Assembly (NCBI GenBank): GCA_018894105.1
Contig: CM032125.1
Coordinates: forward strand, 2,666,001-2,730,000
DNA length: 64,000 nucleotides
Origin: Jacaranda mimosifolia
Lineage: Eukaryota; Streptophyta; Magnoliopsida; Lamiales; Bignoniaceae
Direction of reading: 5' to 3'
In this document: in pieces, positions 11,913-24,775 of the stretch
Numbering within the stretch: position 1 is the stretch's first letter
Layout of the letters: the number at the start of each line of letters is the position of its first letter
Translations under genes and position numbers: made by a program
Notes under the pieces: model-generated
The model's database searches: none
What the model saw: only the letters and a program-made list of their open reading frames with translations
What the model was told of the DNA's origin: nothing

Positions 11913-14900
11913 AAGCCATTAAGCTGGTTTTTGCTTTCGAATTTGCTCCCCATGTGATTTAGATAGAAAATTTCCCATCCGTGTATGCTTTCCACAGAAG
12001 CCTATCTTGCTTACTCTCAATAATTGGGATTGTACTCACTTGCTGGACTATTGAAAAGTGCATGTCTTGGGAGAGTTTCTAAGTGTCCCACTTCCCTTCT
12101 CTCCAATAATAGTTAACTTTTGCATTGTGCCACTATTCTTTAGAAACCAACATTTTCACTAGCTCGTCTCCTAGCTAGTTATCATGCCAAAAAAGAATTT
12201 CACCCCTGCCCAGAGTCTAGAAACACTGCTCCTATGCCATGTCTCTAATCTTGCTTATTCTTTTCCAAATTCGAGATGTATAATGTGGAGCTTTTTTCTA
12301 CGTGGGATGAAAACAAAGAGTGTAATTTGACACTAGGAATTGAGCCCAAAAAGAATTTTGATATCTAAATTGCTACCACATCTTGAAGGTGAATGCCATC
12401 ACCACATCATCAAGACATCTAACACTCCTCATAAGGAAAGTAGACTTTTCTCTATTTAGCCCAGTGTATTTTCTTATGCCCTCCATAAGATCCCCAAAAG
12501 AATTTAGAGAAAAGTTTTTCAAATTGTTCAAGAACACACTTCGGAGGATCTAGTACCTTAAGTAAATGGAGCGATAGAGCAACACACTTTTGATAAGCAC
12601 AACCCTGCCTCCATGAGAAAGAAAAGACTTTTCCCACCCTATAATTTTATTTCTAACCTTCTGAATAAGCTCCGCAAAAAGGGTAGTTTTCTTATTACAT
12701 GTGAAAAGTGGAATCCCCATGTATTTGACAAGCAAGTGTTTAAGAGAAGCCAGTGATATTGGATGTCGGTTGACAATCAAATTTGGAGTTTTCCTATCCA
12801 CAATAATCTAACTCTTGCTGCAATTTACCTTTTGACCAGAAACCCTTTCATAGTGCATGAGAAATTCCATTATCTTCTTAAGGCACTCCTCCTTGCTATT
12901 AGTAAATATAACATCATCTACGAACACCAAGTGGGATATCATTTTTGCTCCTCTAGTAGCAGGAGACATGGGATCTTCTTATCTTAGTCTTCTTAGTGAT
13001 TTAAAGAAGCAAGTACTTTCACCATTTATAATAATTGAAACGCAACAATGTTCAATAATCCTTTTAACATGGTTGATCCACATTTCTAGAAACCCCATCT
13101 TAGCCAACACTTAATACACAAATTACTATTGTACCCTATCATATGCTTTTCCCATGTCCAGTTTAAGCACAACATTATTATCATGTCTCCCTCGTGCAAG
13201 GGTAGGCTAATAAAATGTTATCTTAAATGAGCCTTCCTTTTACAAAACTACTCTATGTTGGGGCAATAATTCTAGGCAAGAGCTCCACAATTTGATTGTT
13301 CAGAAGCTTAGTCAATATCTTGCTAATCACATTGCATAAGCTGATGGGATGAAAGTCCTTCCACAAGATGGGATTTTCAGTCTTTGGTAGGGCAAATTGG
13401 GTTTTACCCCCTATGAAAATGGAAAATAGCAAAAAAAAAAAAAAAAAAAAAAACCCTTATGAATAAAAAGGCAAAAAACCTCCTTGTACTTTTGAAAATA
13501 AAGCAAATTAACACCTTCCATCCAGCAGTGTACTACACACGCGACGAGTGCAAGTTGTTTTGTGTTTTTTGCTACTAATGACAATTTTGCCCTAAATAAC
13601 AATTATTAGATGCTTTGAGAAAACTTGACAGTTCAAATTAATCCTATCCATAAAAAAGTATAATATATATATATATTTTTTCATATATACTTATGTCTAT
13701 TTAGTAAATATATACTTATAACATATAAATATTTTATAACCCCCAAACCCACCCACCTTACCTGCCATGGCAACCTCAGAAAATATGGTACCTGTTTTTG
13801 CCATGGTAGATGTTGCAACTACCATGGCTAGTCGTTGGTATGAGTGGCCATGGACACCGCTCACGGTATTGGGAGGGGACTGCTAGGTTATATAGATCGA
13901 TATAGTATATATGAATATATATATATTTATATAATATGTGATATATAAATATAATATGTATGACATTTTTACATATAAATATATTTACAAATATATGAAT
14001 ATATTTATGTATTTATTTGCATTTATATATAATATATATTAATGAAAAAATAATATATAAATATAAACAAAATTGAAAGTCAATAAATTTCAAATAATTT
14101 ATTTTAAATTTAAAAATAAAAAATTGGTGTGAAGGAGATGAAAGAAGATATATGAAATTATATTAAGAAAAAGATAAATAAATTGAATTGAAAATATATG
14201 AAATAATTAAGGGTTGTATAGTCTTTACATGTCAAGATTAGAGTTAAATTAAAGCAAATAAGGAGTGGGAGGTAGTGTGCATAGTTTTCGAAAGCACAAG
14301 GAAGTGTTTTTGCCTATTATTTTTCCGTAGGGTGTTTTTTGCTCTTTCCATTTTCGCAAGAGGGCAAAATACAATTTGCCTATCTTTGGTATAAGTATCA
14401 CTGATGTAGCCGTATAGCTCCTTAAGGGTTGGGAGCTAAAATAAAAGTCCCCCACTGCTTCAAAAAGATCTTAGGCTATAATTTCCCAACAATGTTGATA
14501 AAAATAAGTCAACAACCCTTCAGGGCCAGCAGCACTATCCGCACACATATCCATCACAACTCCATGTACTTGCTCTAATGTGGAGGAAGAACATAAGTTC
14601 TTTTGATCATCTTCCAAAAGCATGCGATGAATACACAGCAAACCATCCTTTGCAAGTGTTTCCATGGGTTTGGGAGCAAGAATTTGCTGAAAGTGTGAGG
14701 CTCTTGAGGCTTTAATTTCTTCCTGTTTAGTCAACCAAGCAGTATTGTCCCATATTTTATGGATATGGATCTTATTCCTTCTTTTTCTTCACCATAGCAT
14801 GAAAGAATTTAGAGTTTATTCGCCCTCCGAATCCATCGACATGCCGCCTTTTGCTTCTAGAATATTTCCTCCATTGTCAAGGCATAGGTTAATTCTATTG

Positions 14901-15822
14901 TTGCCTTATTCATATTAATCAAGTTATGGTCTGAGGACTTCTCATCAATGCCTTTTCACATTTAGCGACATTTTCCTTTGCTTGTTTAATATTTTGAAAG
15001 ATATTCCCAAGCACCTCTCTATTCCAAACTTTCAATTGGAATTTAAGATTGAAAAGTTTCTGTTGAAAATTTTCCATGCTAGTACCAGAAATAGGGGCTT
15101 GCCAAATTTTTGCCACAAACTCTAAAATTTTTAGATGTCTAGTCCACATATACTGGAATCGAAAAAAGGAGGGGCTAGTTTTAACCTCAAGCGATGTAGA
15201 CAAGAAAAGAGGACAATGGTATTCAAGAAAGCTTGAAGCCATGAACTAGAGTAAACAAATATGTCCAAAGATTGCCACAATCTGGAGCGAATCCATGTGA
15301 ATGGTGAGCCCTCAAAACAAGAATCCGTTAAGCCACAATCAAGCAAAGCATAAGCAAATTCTTTAATTGCTTTAGACTTAGGTGGTGCACCGCCCCATTG
15401 CTTATCATGCCTAAGAACCACATTAAAATCTCCTCCAACTAACCAAAGGCCAAAGTCTTGATAAAGATCCCTCAGTTTATCCCACAACACTCTTCTATCC
15501 ACTCTTGTGTGCTTCACATATGCCCAAGTACACACAAAACCAGTAGGAATTATATCTCCTAAAACTCTCAGGTTAAGGAGTTGTTCATGATCAAGAAGGA
15601 GATCAACCTGAATCCCTTCCTTCTAGAGCAACAGATTTTATTAGTTGCATTACCAGCAATGTGATCAAAATGCAATCTCCACATGAAGTATCTATTATTC
15701 GGATTAATTTTTGGTTATTTAATGACCAATATAATTAGCTTTGTTCTCTTGCATAACATACGAATATGATTCTATTTAACAATGGTACCCACCCCTCTTA
15801 CATTCCACATAAGGATGTTCAT
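11913..15822 (-). pseudogene. L1-type LINE ORF2 (endonuclease-reverse transcriptase), broken
   Basis: ORF2 begins with M-N-I-L-M-W-N at 15822, the usual start of the APE endonuclease in plant L1 elements. The endonuclease block (W-L-V-G-G-D-F-N-V-V) lies at about 15430, and the linker before the reverse transcriptase at 15240-14920. The pre-RT block with A-G-P-E-G and F-Y-Q-H-C-W is at 14734-14471. The C-terminal reverse transcriptase part (Y-M-G-I-P-L-F, S-H-G-G-R, F-F-W-G-S) is at 12800-12450, and the region before the zf-RVT domain reaches about 11920. It contains many stops and frameshifts. A 1-kb TIR element interrupts it at 13389-14382. The 3' end (zf-RVT, RNase H, poly-A tail) is absent because the element is cut at the copia junction. 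Confidence 0.88.
13389..14382. mobile_element. TIR element inserted in the LINE (Mutator- or hAT-like MITE)
   Basis: The ends are inverted repeats over about 46 bp. The left end starts agggcaaattgggtttta, and the right end inverted starts taggcaaattgtattttg. Both continue through a shared aaaatggaaa-agcaaaaaa block. The host LINE sequence tctttggt(a) is present on both sides (13381-13389 and 14383-14391), an 8-9 bp target duplication. The interior is AT-rich with a GC-richer patch around 13740-13880 holding four ccatgg motifs. It contains no transposase. A related left half lies at 33604. Confidence 0.85.
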
Positions 15823-17062
15823 TAAGGGGATAATGGAATATAGCTCAAAAAAGCTATGGAGCCGCTTCTTGTGTGAATTCTTCTCACTGATACCTGTTGT
15901 CTATTTTTCACTAGAATTCCCTTTCTGCTCCTAGGTTGCTCGTGTTGAGACCTGCTTTGCATCCTCTAATATCTTTTCTTTCTCCCAATGAGATTGATAA
16001 CTCTCAGCACAAAAAGAATTCGAGTCTAAGGAGGGAATAATAGTGGTGGAGAAATTCTTCTCATTTTTGCTAGATGATTCAGAATTGGAATTAGAAGAAT
16101 GTTCAATGAGTTGACCAGAATCAAGTTATTTCAATTTATAGCCAATATCTTGCTAGTTTTACATGCATGTGAGGGTCTCCATAGGTTAGCATGCACAGAC
16201 ATATGTCCCCTACTATCATGTTCATTAAGTGAAAGGGTAGCCAAGACAATTGAGCTACCCTTCATTAATTCTGAAAAAGCACCACCACTATTATCTCTAC
16301 CATCATTAATATACACCTTTCCAAAGCCCAACCCTAGACCCTCAACAATCTGGTCAGCAATTTAAATATCATTTATTTCAAGTCATGTCTCATTGTCCGA
16401 GCCAATTGCTTCCATATCATCAGTACCTTTATTGCATGCATGTAAATGTGAACTAATATTACATGATTCTCCTGCACAAAATACATTAATATTTTCCTCA
16501 ATAATCTTCTTCTTACCTTTTCTAGAAGTAAAGTTGGGTTCCACAGCATCCCCTGTTTGAATAAAAACCTCATCCATATTCAGCGCCTCACATCTGTTTG
16601 ATTGAACTTCATCATCCCACTATGTATCAAGAGTGGACTGCCTAATAAATTGGATGAATGAATTATATCGAGGTGAACTATTATAGCTTACGCTTGCCAT
16701 GCAAATACGTTCCTTCCTTTTTCTATCTCCTAAAAGAGGCATAGGGCAACATATTTGTCAGCTCCCTAATAGTCTTGATAATTGTGTCTCTGCATCAAAT
16801 GCATGATTCCTTTTTATGATCTCAACTTAAAAAAATACCTTTTCCAAATTTTCATATTACCTTGCTCAAGGATTTCTTGGAATTGATTATTATAGAATGC
16901 ATAAGAGATGCACTTGTTCTTCACAACAACAAGGAAATAGATCCCGTCTTGGATCTCACAAACCTTTATACTTAAGTAGCTTATGCCCAATTTAAGCCCC
17001 GGATGACCTATTGTGTGGTAGGACAAAGTCAAAGCATGAGGACCTAAATACAAGGTTACCAT
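15823..17062 (-). pseudogene. Probable LINE ORF1 and 5' region, decayed
   Basis: Minus-strand reading upstream of ORF2 contains several broken frames (16577-16383, 16331-16131, 17062-16814). A frame ending right at the ORF2 start fits the compact ORF1-ORF2 arrangement of plant L1 elements. I do not see a clear zinc knuckle or a full nucleic-acid-binding domain, so the assignment rests mainly on position and strand. The right-hand limit is approximate. Confidence 0.45.
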
Positions 17063-17589
17063 GGATCCTCAAGTCCAATGACTAATTATGCACTATTGTA
17101 AGCTCTTAGAATTCATCACTACCGACATGCTACTATGGCTATCTAGTGGATTCTCAAATCGGACCTTCAGTGACTTGTTCTCTAACAAGCACATACTAAA
17201 ATGCATCTATGTATAACATAGATTGCCTATGAAATGGAGCAATATCCAATGTCTTGAGGTATGTATCATTAGTGCAAGTCTATCCGAATCTTAAATGCCC
17301 CTTCTCATAAGATTCTATGACTTAGAATATTTAAAATCATGACCATAGAGACTTATTTCATGATCACCATCATATGTGTGAACAAGTCTCGTAGTCTTAT
17401 ATGATTTAAGGGCTTCAACCAAATGCTAGTGAAGAATAAAAATGACTAGATGAAGATGACCATTTTATTAAAATATTATTCAACCAAGATTGTCTCACAA
17501 GCGAAATAGTATATATATGCCAATCTTAATTGGCTGTGGGGCACTATTTTAATATTAATCGAATTTAATGGTATTTTTGAAAAGCATCT
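17063..17589. other. Repeat-like non-coding stretch between LINE and gypsy remnants
   Basis: No usable frame on either strand. The segment near 17280-17540 (cataaccatag-like phrases such as catgatcaccatcatatgtg) resembles non-coding LTR sequence of copia elements. I could not find its partner LTR or ends. Confidence 0.3.
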
Positions 17590-20064
17590 ATCATTCTGAG
17601 AAGCTCACATCTGGATGTAGAATCCATCAACTGATCAATTCATGGTAAAGCATAGAAGTCCTTCAAGAATGCCTTATTCAAATTCCTAAAGTCTATGTAA
17701 ACACTCAATTTATTGGCATTCTTTGTCAGGAGCACAACATTGGATCCATTTTAGAAATTGGATCTCCACTATATATACAGTATCTAACAACCTTTCAATC
17801 TCTTTCTTAATGGTCATGCCTTTCTTTGGTCCAGTATTCCTCTTTTTCTGCTTCATAGGCTAGATGTTAAGATCAATATTCAATTTATGTACTATGACTT
17901 TTGGGTTGATCCCCATCAAGTCTCCTAGCGAGAAGGCAAATATATTGACATTACTTCTTAAGAATGTTATCAAGTGGTTGAGCATCTCTGCAGGTAAATG
18001 AGCACCCATCTAAGTGATAGTTTTTTCTTTGCTCGGTATGAACTCCACAGTCAACAGCTCATCTACAGGTTCCAATTTGTTCCAATCTCCAACTATTTAT
18101 CTTTTTTTTTTTTATCTTTGTAGAAGTGTCAATTCAATTAATATCCATGATTTTCTTACTTCCAATCCTCACGTCTTCCACATAACACTTCCTAGCAACA
18201 AAATAGTCTCCCTGCACTTCGTGTACTTGATTTCCTACAGAAAACTTGATCTTCATGTGGTATGTGGATGCAACTACTTGGTAGGTATTTAGGATAGGCC
18301 GACCTAATATCACATTATAGATGGAGAAAGCATCAATAACCAGGAATCATGTCATTCAGGTTTCTTCACCTCCTATTTTCCCAGGGTAATGGGTAAAGAG
18401 ATTTGTCCAAGGGGTTGCACAAAGTCTGCAACAAAGCTTACTAGAAAGGTATGAATAGACTTGAGGTCTACTGGTCCAAAATCCACCTATCTAAATACCT
18501 TTTTAAGTAATATATCCACAAAGCTACCTCCATCTGCAAACATCCGAGCTACATCATAATTTACTATGCTGGTAGTGATTACTAAGGCATCTTGATGAGA
18601 AAATTGAATATCTTGAAGGTCATTCGATCCAAAAAAGAGTCCATGCCTAGTATTTCTTCCTATCGCATTTACTACAATGACCTCCTTTCGCTTCCAAGAG
18701 TAACCCCTTCTAGCACGATGAGAATCCTCGTGAGTAGGTCCACCTGAGATCATATGGATAATTCCCCACCTAGAAGGTAGAGGATTCTCCTCTTGATGTT
18801 CTTCTCTTTTGGGATTTCTAGCACTTGTTGATTTCCCCAATGCCCTTATTTCTTTCTCAGCTGTAAGTTACACTACGGCTGCTTAACTAGTGCTTTACTT
18901 TCCTCAGTCAGAAACTCCTCTATATATCCCTTCTATACCATCCTTTCTAGTTCATCTCTCAAGTGAGCATAAGCGTCCATAATGTGGCCATAATCATTCT
19001 AGAACTTACAAAATTTATCAGTCCGAGCGCTAAAAAGAGCGTGACTAGCCCTGATTGGCCACTTAAGCAAATCAGTAGATTCTATCATAGCTAAAACTTG
19101 GGAGCAAGATATTTTCAAGGGCATGAATTATCCTGCTTTTGAGAAAAAAGTACGGCTTTCTCCTGCTCCTTATCTCTCTCCTTAATCGGAGATTTCTTAG
19201 GCATCACCGACTCGTCCTTATGATAGTTATGTCTCTCAACTAAATATTTCACCACGTAACCCTATTCTAGATTGATATATTTTTTCGCTATTGATAATAG
19301 GTTGTTAAGTAGAGAACAGGCTTCTTAACCAGCTTATCAAAAGATGGTCCTTTCCTCAAGCTTATAGCAAAGGTATTAGCTAGAGTCTCTTGTGAGGTGG
19401 TCTGTAGTTCTAGAGTCTCAACAATAAACCTTTTAGTATAGCTGCGCAGGAATGTTGCTTCTTACTGATGTAAATAGGATGAGTGATATTGTTTGGTATT
19501 GCGTACTACTGGCAAATTGGTGGAGAAACATACGACTAAGGGGCAATTAACTGAGCTATTTCTAAGATGCTCCAGCAAAATATTAATAAATACCCTACAA
19601 TTAATACCCTCTGTGTACTGGTACAATAGCACGGTATGCTCAAATTTGCATAAATGTTCAGCAGGATTAGACAATCCTGAATAGTCTGAAATATTCATGG
19701 TATTGAAATTCATGGGAATTGGCTCAACCATAATTTCATCACTAAAAGCAACGTCCTTCCGTTCAATAGTGTCTTTTTGCAAGGGCCCTGCTCATCTCCT
19801 CCATCTCACGCTTGATTCTGGCCAACTCTAAAGGTAGATCTTGCTGACCTACAGCTTGATTACTTGGTCTAATAGAAAGCAAACCTTCATGCTCCCATCC
19901 TCATCTCTTCCCTGAGGATTAAAGGGCATCAAATCCATCCTCAGAAGCAGATCAGGATACGTTTGTCTCACAGCTTGTGAAGATTGAGGTATTCTCATTA
20001 GAACTTGCCCAGCTTGAGGCATCAACCCATGGATGGCCAACACTGCATCGATGGTAGCGGCCAT
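17590..20064 (-). pseudogene. Decayed Ty3/gypsy gag-pol remnant
   Basis: Read on the minus strand from right to left. The gag N-terminal part is at 20064-19849. The gag core, with the pattern V-E-P-I-P followed by P-A-E-H-L-C-K-F-E, is at 19782-19462. The protease region at 18840-18487 contains D-A-L-V-I and an altered active site reading A-D-G-G where D-S-G is expected. A reverse transcriptase remnant at about 18000-17600 contains the G-I-N-P-K-V-I-V-H-K-L-N and K-Q-K-K-R blocks followed by stops. The order gag, protease, RT and the protease context fit Ty3/gypsy. Integrase and both LTRs are not recognised. The changed active site and many stops make it non-functional. Confidence 0.8.
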
Positions 20065-23000
20065 CAGATTCGCTATTTATTCTAAGTTAAACTGAGCCAA
20101 ATTGAAAATTCGAACTTATCGTTCATTCACACGAGGTTATTAGGATTGGGGGACGGATTGAGCATCATTCTCGAAGTCATGTTGTGCTTCTCGGTAACCT
20201 ATATTTTTCCTCACATCCTAGACTCTGAAACTTTCCCGCAAACAGTGTTAATTGATGTAATTATTTTACCAATGCAGTCGATTGATGCTAGGCTATTACT
20301 CAAAATCATCAAATAATCCTATAAAAAAGAACCGATTAGGGGCACTAAAAAGGTTTTCAGTAGAACCCTCTGATGCTTAAGTCAGTCTTCTTATTTCTAT
20401 TGAATTCAACAGAAAGATGCTTGTATTTTCTTATATGTGTATATGTAAATCTAAAATTTACCTTTTATATGGTGTCTATATTTTGGAGTAGGCATATCTT
20501 GATTTTGGCCGCAAATCTATGATTCTTTACTATCTCTTCGTTCGATCTTACCTTTACCATCTTAAAATCCCTGAAATCCTGGGATCCCGCAAGAACATGG
20601 GATAGGATACCTAACATGTAGGTCAGCTCTTCAGGCTTTGCAAGTGACTTGATATGCTACGAAGCAGCATAGGACACGCCTGACTTGAAATGTACCCAAC
20701 GTACTGAGCTGATCTAATAACAATAGATCAATGCAGTATTGGCTTGCCTTTAGTTAGCTCAACTGGAGAAGCCTAACCCAAATGTTCAACAAGTCTGGAG
20801 AGCCTTGTCCTAAGGTCATCTCTATCTTAGATGACGCTTAGGAGCGTACACCTCAACTTAGCTCTCAAATAGGATATTAATAGTATCATATTCCTTTACT
20901 ACAAGTTGAATTTTCAAGTTTTAACTAATAATAACCATTATAATTTAGTGCTATTGTTAATATCAATTGTTATTATTAATATTTTATAAAAATTCATAAT
21001 TATTTTATTTTATTCAAATGGTCAAGAACTTATAGGTACAATTATACATAACATAATTGTAAGTGCTTGATTATAACTATGCAACTTCGATCAAATTTTA
21101 AATTCTTAAAATTTAAAGTTTTTTAGTTGAATTAAAAAAAAAATTGGTTGTTGATCACTCTATTATTTAATCCAATTAAAGATTTTAGATTTTTGAAATT
21201 ATTTTTTAATTAAATAAATTATTTTTTATTTATCTCTAACTAACACAACCGTATTTTATCTGTAAGAAAATTTTCTTTCAACCTAAATTCAAAATATATG
21301 ACAATTTCCTTAGGTCCTTATTAGATTCGCTTCTAATTGACCATTTTATAACATTCTTCTTTCAAAATCCGTAATCTATGCATGGCCAGCCCATTTTATA
21401 AAGAGTGGGCATTGTTTGCTTTTAAAAAAATACGTGAAGGGTGAAGCTTACACCGAAATATTATTTATCTAAAATAATCTTATAAGATAAAAAATAAATT
21501 TACATAAATTTTCAAAAATTTATCCATAATTAATGTATATGACTCCTCCTACTAGGTCTTTCTCTCTCCAGTCTCTGTAACTCTTCACCCACTATTAACT
21601 CTTCCGCTCTCCAATCTTTATAATACCTAGAGCTGTAAATGAGTCAAGCTGAACTTAAGCCTAGTAGGCTCAGGCTCGGCACATTTACTAATTTGTGGGC
21701 TTGGGTTCAACCGAGCCTAGACAGTTGAACAAAAATTACAACTCATTTTTATCTCAAATCTCATTTCCCAATAACCTATATATATTTTCTCTCTACATAT
21801 ATTATATTCATTACTATTTATCTTCGTCTGCAACCTATCTTTTTATTCATTTATTATTTAATTGATTGAATCTTTTTAATCTTTTTTTTTAATCCTTGAA
21901 ACTTAATTCGTCATATTAGGTACTATTTAGCAAATGCGTTGAGACAAAAACATTCTCGAGCCTATTTGTAATATTTTTCATATCATCAATGTATAATTTT
22001 TTACATTATTTATATATGCAGTCTTTGGTTTTAAGTATTTTAAAATTGCCAACTAAAAAAAGAAACTAAAATTTAAAATTATATAGCATGAATTAAGCAA
22101 ATGTGTACTTAAATTCAAACTCAAAATAATCAAAAAAAAATATTCTTGGAAAAATACAAACTTTTTTTTGTGGGGGGGGGGGGGGTAGGGGATCAGCCCA
22201 ATTTAATCTGAATACCCTTGCAGTCTCGAACCCAACCCCAAAATTTTATTATTCTCTTTATAAAATTTCAAATAAAAGTCTCAAGAAAATAAAAAATATA
22301 ATAATTAAATTATTACATTAAAACTACAAATTTAGTATAACTTAAATTGCTTTGCATAATCAATTTAACTAAATCCATGATTAATTTAAGTAAATTTTTA
22401 ACTCTTCACAGCATCATAAACTTAAATAAATATTCAAATATCAATATAATTAATTCCTGGATCTGAATAATTTCTGTAAATTCAAACTTAAATAAGAAAT
22501 AGAAAACAAAAAAAAATTAATATTTTAAAATACATATACGCAAGATTAATGCAAGAAAATATATTTAAAATAGTTTAACTCATTTAATGAATTTATTTCT
22601 TAAATAATAAATGAGATAATTACAAAATTACGGTGGAAAAAAATCATTTTATCTTTTTCAGCCCCAGTGGTCCACCTGGTATGCACCGTCGTGCCGCCAG
22701 CTCCAATCTCACCCACTATGCTACCCCCATAATCTCGCCACCACTTAAAATGCGCCAAGCCAACCCCCACGCCGCCGCCATGGCAGCCGCGAGTTGGGGT
22801 ACAGCCACCAAGACATGTTGAAAAATGAACCATAAATCTAATTCAATTCTAAAAATTAATTGAAAATGTGATAATTATTTAATATTATATATAGAAATTA
22901 TAATTTATTTATTTCATTAATATAGAATACTAACATAATAAGATCTGACCAAATCTAGGCACTTTACTGTGGCAGCCATATGTACGTATGTTAAAATTAT

Positions 23001-23625
23001 ATACATATACATTCAAATGATAACATATAAATATATGTATATGTATTTTTTTAGTATACCGTTTTCACAATTAAGGGATTTTTGAGTTATTTAATTCTTT
23101 CTCTTTTTTGCTTTTTTTTTTTCCCAATAAATGTTAATTATTTTAGATGTTTCCAATTTCCTTTCATTTTAACTGTGGGTCGTTGGATTAGAAAAGGTAT
23201 TTATGAATTAACCCTTTACATATATTTCCTAAAACTTAAAGTCCGATCCCAAAGCTCATAAGAAGAAGTTGCAAAATTATTTTCTTTTTCAATATGAATT
23301 ATACATAATTAATATTTATGTATGAAACTGGATATATGATGATGCTTAAATTAAAATAAAAATTTTAAATTATCTTGAATTGTAATGTATCAATTTGTAA
23401 CGTCCAACCTAATTTTAGCTGCCAAGTGTCTGGTAAATATGGACAACATCAATTCTACAACTACTATCGTAGTATGGCAGAGCGCAAAGCTGAATGATTG
23501 TTCTGAACCAATTTTTTTGTCTTTCCCTAACTGAATTCTCATGGTAATACATCAACTCAAGTTGCCATCAGTGGATTATACAACACTAATTGGATCCAAA
23601 TGGTTATTTCTTTTCTATCAAGCAG
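20065..23625. other. AT-rich intergenic region with repeat traces
   Basis: The part up to about 20900 may be the leader or 5' LTR of the gypsy remnant. Near 21629 a sequence starting agagctgtaaatgagtcaag, followed by CTCGGC-type motifs, resembles the left end of a hAT-like element, but no matching right end was found. A poly-G tract lies near 22172-22185. A GC-rich patch of about 150 bp at 22660-22810 is open on both strands by composition only. No gene is supported. Confidence 0.45.
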
Positions 23626-24359
23626 AGAATCAAGAATCCTAATTATAAAGGGAAGTGGAAGATTCCTTGGATTGATAATCCTGGTAAAGCACATTTGTAG
23701 ACATTGGCCTGCTAGACTTTGATTTCAGTAACTTTGAGCAGTTATCTGTGGATATTAGCTTTCGATTTCTAATTTCCATTTTCCTTTGCAATTTTTTTCT
23801 TGGTCAGAATTTGAAGACGATCCTCATCTTTATGTCTTGAAGCCCATCAAGTATGTTGGCATAGAAGTTTGGCAGGTGAAAGTTATGTGTTATTTTGCTA
23901 GCTTGATATACTGCACTTTTTTCAGCATAAGCCGACATTTTGTGGTCTTGGTTCTGATTGGAGTTCGATTGCTCTATGGTTGCAGGTGAAAGCAGGTTCT
24001 GTTTATGACAACATTCTGATTTGTAATGATCCCGACTACGCAAAGAAAGTAGTGGAGGAAGTTTTCGCTAATAGGGAGGTGGGCCTTAGCTCCAATATAT
24101 CTTAAAATCACATTATCATCACTACCCTTCTAACTTCTTCTCCACTCTCTTATGTTATTTTCTGGAAATTTAGGCTGAAAAAGAAGCCTTTGAGGAAGCA
24201 GAGAAAGTGAGAAAAGCAAATGAGGAAGAGGTTTCAGCCTTAACAAACTGTTGACTTAATTCAATTTTGACTGGGAAAATGGAAACCTAAAAGGTTTTTT
24301 GACCATTGCAGAAAGCCGAGAGAGCAAGAGAAGAAGGTAAAAGGAAGAGAAGAGAGAGG
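23626..24359 (+). pseudogene. CRT3: 3' fragment of a CRT3-type calreticulin gene
   Basis: Five consecutive exons with clean GT-AG borders stay in one frame: 23626-23683, 23808-23875, 23986-24078, 24174-24230 and 24312 to about 24359. They encode the end of the P-domain ([14 protein letters not shown]), the return to the globular lectin domain ([12 protein letters not shown]) and the charged tail A-R-E-E-G-K-R-K-R-R-E-R. The arginine-rich tail is typical of CRT3-type calreticulins, ER chaperones for glycoproteins including immune receptors. The signal peptide, N-domain and first P-domain repeats are missing upstream. The ER-retention (H/K)DEL end is missing downstream, where the frame runs into unrelated AT-rich sequence. 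It is therefore a gene fragment, or the tail of a gene disrupted by rearrangement. A segmental-duplication edge lies about 0.4 kb downstream. Confidence 0.85.
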
Positions 24360-24775
24360 CTATTATATGTATTGAAAATATTTAATATTGCAAACTCTTA
24401 CATAAAAACTCCATGTGTGAATTTATGTTTGGACTACCTTTTGCAAGAATCCCAAGTTCGAAACTTGGAGACGAAGACAATGGTGTTAACTTGCATCAAC
24501 ATTATTTATACATATATAAATTTATGGCTTTCTCAAAATAACAGAAATCCCATGAATTAACTTTATAGGAAAAAGATCTATTCTAGCATGTTTATGTGTT
24601 CAAACCAGTTCGAACTCTGAAATGCCATGTGCCCGCTTGGCTTCATTTTCAAAATCGTTTTTCACATTTTTCTCTATTTAAAAAATGAAATATATTACTT
24701 TTATATACATTTTCACCCTATATCATTTTTATTCTCATTTTCAAAACATATTCCCTAATAACTTATATATCTTTT
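24360..24775. other. Non-coding spacer before the duplication edge
   Basis: AT-rich, with a stretch near 24630-24700 (gtgcccgcttggcttcattt) that looks like a MITE start. It ends exactly where similarity to 58703 onward begins. Confidence 0.4.

Noticed and set aside
12763..13114. Plus-strand frames over the LINE region
   Set aside because: Antisense shadows of the minus-strand LINE ORF2.
22600..22833. Overlapping frames on both strands in a GC-rich patch
   Set aside because: Openness follows from composition. No homology recognised, and the glycine/tryptophan content looks like composition bias. I note the GC-rich patch only as unexplained.
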